Part shown: positions 62,173-64,000 of the stretch, in pieces
Layout: every line of letters begins with the position of its first letter
How positions within the stretch are numbered: position 1 is the first letter of the stretch
DNA from: Phycisphaeraceae bacterium
GTDB taxonomy: Bacteria; Planctomycetota; Phycisphaerae; Phycisphaerales; UBA1924
Assembly (NCBI GenBank): GCA_020639215.1
Contig: JACKHA010000004.1
Location: 1 to 64,000, forward strand
Reading direction: 5' to 3'
DNA length: 64,000 nucleotides
Notes under the pieces: generated by a model
The model's input: only the letters and a program-made list of their open reading frames with translations
What the model was told of the DNA's origin: nothing
The model's database searches: none
Translations under genes and position numbers: made by a program

Positions 62173-62919
62173 ATGCGCCGCACCCTCGCCGCGACCTCCC
62201 TGCTCGCCGCCGCCGCGGCGTGCACCCCCGCCCTGGCCCAGCTCTCCGACATCGACCCCAACCACAAGCACGCCTGGGGCGAGAACATCGGCTGGACCAA
62301 CTGGCGCGACGCCAACGGCGCGGCCCAGGGCGTCCGCCTCCTGCCCGCCCTCAACGCCCCGCAGTTCCTCGCCGGTTTCGCCTGGAGCGAGAACTGCGGC
62401 TGGATCAACATGGGCGACGGCACACCCGCCAACGGCACCGCCTACGCCAACACCACCGGCGCCGACCACGGCGTCAACATCCTGGGCAACAACCTCCTCT
62501 CCGGCCTGGCCTGGGGCGAGAACATCGGCTGGATCAACTTCAACACCGCTCCCACCCTCATGGCCTTCGGCCAGGAGGCCCGCTGGGACCCCGCCGCCGG
62601 TCGCTTCCGCGGCTACGCCTGGGGCGAGAACGTCGGCTGGATCAACCTCGACCACGCCCAGCACTTCATCGCCGTGCCCCTCTGCGAGCCCGACCTCACC
62701 ACCGGCGCGATCCCGGGCCAGCCCGGCTTCGGCGTGCCCAACGGCATCCTCAACAACGAGGACTTCTTCTTCTACCTCACCATCTTCGCCCAGGGCAACC
62801 CCGCCGCCGACCTCACCACCGGCGCCATCCCCGGCCAACCGGGCTACGGCGTGCCCAACGGCGTGATCAACAACGAGGACTTCTTCTACTACCTCTCGCT
62901 CTTCGCCGCCGGCTGCTGA
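62173..62919 (+). CDS. Secreted GC-type dockerin-tailed protein with WGENIGWIN repeats
   Basis: 248 residues from the ATG at 62173, 8 bases after GAGAGGA. The signal peptide ends PALAQ. Four copies of an approximately 35-50 residue unit carry the core W-G/S-E-N-x-G-W-x-N (WGENIGWTNW, WSENCGWINM, WGENIGWINF, WGENVGWINL). That motif is common in planctomycete extracellular proteins and its role is unknown. The C terminus has two dockerin-like modules (GFGVPNGILNNEDFFFYL, then GYGVPNGVINNEDFFYYL) ending AAGC. It is followed by another member at 62966. Confidence 0.78.
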   Translation: MRRTLAATSLLAAAAACTPALAQLSDIDPNHKHAWGENIGWTNWRDANGAAQGVRLLPALNAPQFLAGFAWSENCGWINMGDGTPANGTAYANTTGADHGVNILGNNLLSGLAWGENIGWINFNTAPTLMAFGQEARWDPAAGRFRGYAWGENVGWINLDHAQHFIAVPLCEPDLTTGAIPGQPGFGVPNGILNNEDFFFYLTIFAQGNPAADLTTGAIPGQPGYGVPNGVINNEDFFYYLSLFAAGC

Positions 62920-62965
62920 AGATCCGACCGCTCCACCTCTCACCGCAAGCACAGGAGGCCAAGCC

Positions 62966-63763
62966 ATGACACCGAGTTCCACAAGGGCAGTGGGGAGCGC
63001 GATCCTCTTCGCCATCGCGTCGCCCGCCCTCGCCGAGCCGATCGCAAGCCCGTCGGCCATGAGCCCGCACGGGCTGACCGTGGACTTCGAGTCCCAGCCG
63101 TTTGGCCCCGTCGCCTCCCCCCTCACGATCGCCGGCCTCACCTTCACCGCCTCCGGCGGGGATCTCAGCATCTACAGCGTGACCCAATGGGCCGCCAACG
63201 GCACCTTCGTCGAAGGGGCCACGCTCCGCCCGGCCATCGGCTCGAGCAGCAATCCACACACGGACATCGAGATCACCCTGCCCGCACCCGCCCGCGAGGT
63301 CGGGCTCGGCTGGTTCGATCCCAACTTCTCGGGCAACGAACTGCGGGTCTTCGGCACCGGCGCGTCCCCGCTCGAAACGCTGGCCGTGCCCTCCTTTCCC
63401 GCGGGCGGCTGCTGCGCCGCGTTCGTCGGCATCAGACGGGCCGAGGGCGACATCGTCCGCGTGGTCGCACACGTGAGTTCGCCGAGCGACTTCTACTCCA
63501 TCGACAATGTCCGGATCACCTTCGCCTGCCCGCCAGACCTCACCGCCGGCGCCATCGCCGGCCAGCCGGGCTTCGGCGTGCCCAACGGCATCCTCAGCAA
63601 CGACGACTTCTTCTACTACCTCACCATCTTCAGCCAGGCCAACCCCGCCGCCGACCTCACCACCGGCGCCATCCCCGGCCAACCGGGCTACGGCGTGCCC
63701 AACGGCGTGATCAACAACGAGGATTTCTTCTACTACCTGACCATCTTCAGCATGGGCTGCTGA
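62966..63763 (+). CDS. Secreted GC-type dockerin-tailed protein, unknown N-terminal domain
   Basis: 265 residues with AGGAGG 7 bases before the ATG. The signal peptide ends PALAEP. Residues 35-185 form one domain (GLTVDFESQPFGPVASPLTIAGLTFTASGG..., EITLPAPAREVGLGWFDPNFSGNELRVFGTG, DFYSIDNVRITFA) similar to PEP-CTERM-type lectin-like sandwich domains. The dockerin-like pair ends SMGC, and its second module has the same sequence as the second module of the gene at 62173. The 46-base gap suggests co-transcription. Confidence 0.76.
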   Translation: MTPSSTRAVGSAILFAIASPALAEPIASPSAMSPHGLTVDFESQPFGPVASPLTIAGLTFTASGGDLSIYSVTQWAANGTFVEGATLRPAIGSSSNPHTDIEITLPAPAREVGLGWFDPNFSGNELRVFGTGASPLETLAVPSFPAGGCCAAFVGIRRAEGDIVRVVAHVSSPSDFYSIDNVRITFACPPDLTAGAIAGQPGFGVPNGILSNDDFFYYLTIFSQANPAADLTTGAIPGQPGYGVPNGVINNEDFFYYLTIFSMGC

Positions 63764-63863
63764 GCAAGAGCCCCGGCGCACGCCCGAGGCCGATCCAACA
63801 CCAAGAGCATCGCCTGCGAAGCCGTCTCACGCGCCACGAGCGCGTTTGAGCGCGCGCCGCTGC

Positions 63864-63887
63864 GCGCGCACCTTTGTGCGCGCTTTT
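63864..63887 (+). terminator. Rho-independent terminator
   Basis: Perfect 8-bp stem GCGCGCAC/GTGCGCGC with loop CTTT, then TTTT. It is about 100 bases past the final dockerin gene, and ends that two-gene unit. Confidence 0.75.
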
Positions 63888-64000
63888 CCAACCACAATTC
63901 CACCCGACAAACCAAGCCCTCCCCGCACCCCACGCCAGATCGTGGCGCACCGGCGCGCGCCCAAACCCGCTCGCACGGGGGATGGGTAGAGGGTCGCACG

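Overview
The window is a GC-rich (about 70%) chromosomal segment that reads as a planctomycete of the class Phycisphaerae. The main evidence is the family of secreted proteins ending in a paired dockerin-like module (core GYGVPNG...DFFYYL) that stops on Gly-Cys. Supporting traits are PEP-CTERM-like tails, DUF1080 and CotH proteins, planctomycete-style sigma/anti-sigma pairs, and many short dispersed hairpin repeats. This assignment comes from protein family resemblance, not from a search.

Layout. 258-3083 is aconitase (acnA), facing a shared terminator. 3196-15415 (minus strand) is an array of seven dockerin-tailed exported proteins followed by one PEP-CTERM-like protein. Their N-terminal parts differ (Asp-box propeller, six-fold SLWSGTAASWVDLHP repeats, ThuA-like fold, others) but the C-terminal address tag is common. 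15582-16738 is a divergent tandem-HxlR regulator/VOC (glyoxalase-like) pair with overlapping promoters and a palindrome between the genes. 16849-26602 is a mixed housekeeping region: a DUF6265 protein, a GT4 glycosyltransferase carrying two in-frame repeat insertions, a TlpA-like lipoprotein, a sigma factor with a membrane partner that looks like an anti-sigma/pseudopilin hybrid, thiL, a MoxR ATPase, an orphan FecCD permease and a lipase-like lipoprotein. 26793-32270 holds a sialate O-acetylesterase/DUF1080 fusion, an ECF sigma/ZAS anti-sigma pair and a spondin-like PEP-CTERM protein.

32441-44150 (minus strand) is a flagellar locus in the transcriptional order flgI, flgJ-like, flgN-like, flgK, flgL, fliW, csrA, flagellin 2, flagellin 1. 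It contains the full FliW-CsrA-flagellin switch. A divergent neuB at 44329 suggests nonulosonic acid glycosylation of the flagellins. 45644-60316 carries small proteins, metG, a dicarboxylate symporter, a CotH/DUF4956 pair, lepA with an extra loop, a COQ4-like/FAD monooxygenase pair, a glycosyltransferase and trpS. Then come tRNA-Arg(CCU), a beta-helix gene split by one amber codon, and two more dockerin-tailed proteins closed by a terminator near 63880.

A second theme is repeats. At least five distinguishable short repeat families (GGAA-loop hairpins, CACGGAG-type paired arms, GACGGAGC-type tracts, a CCTCCCCCGC hairpin element and a GCGGGCTCGCGCC element) lie between genes. In a few places they appear inside coding sequences, extending or interrupting proteins while keeping the frame. 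No CRISPR array, insertion sequence, prophage or rRNA operon was seen.
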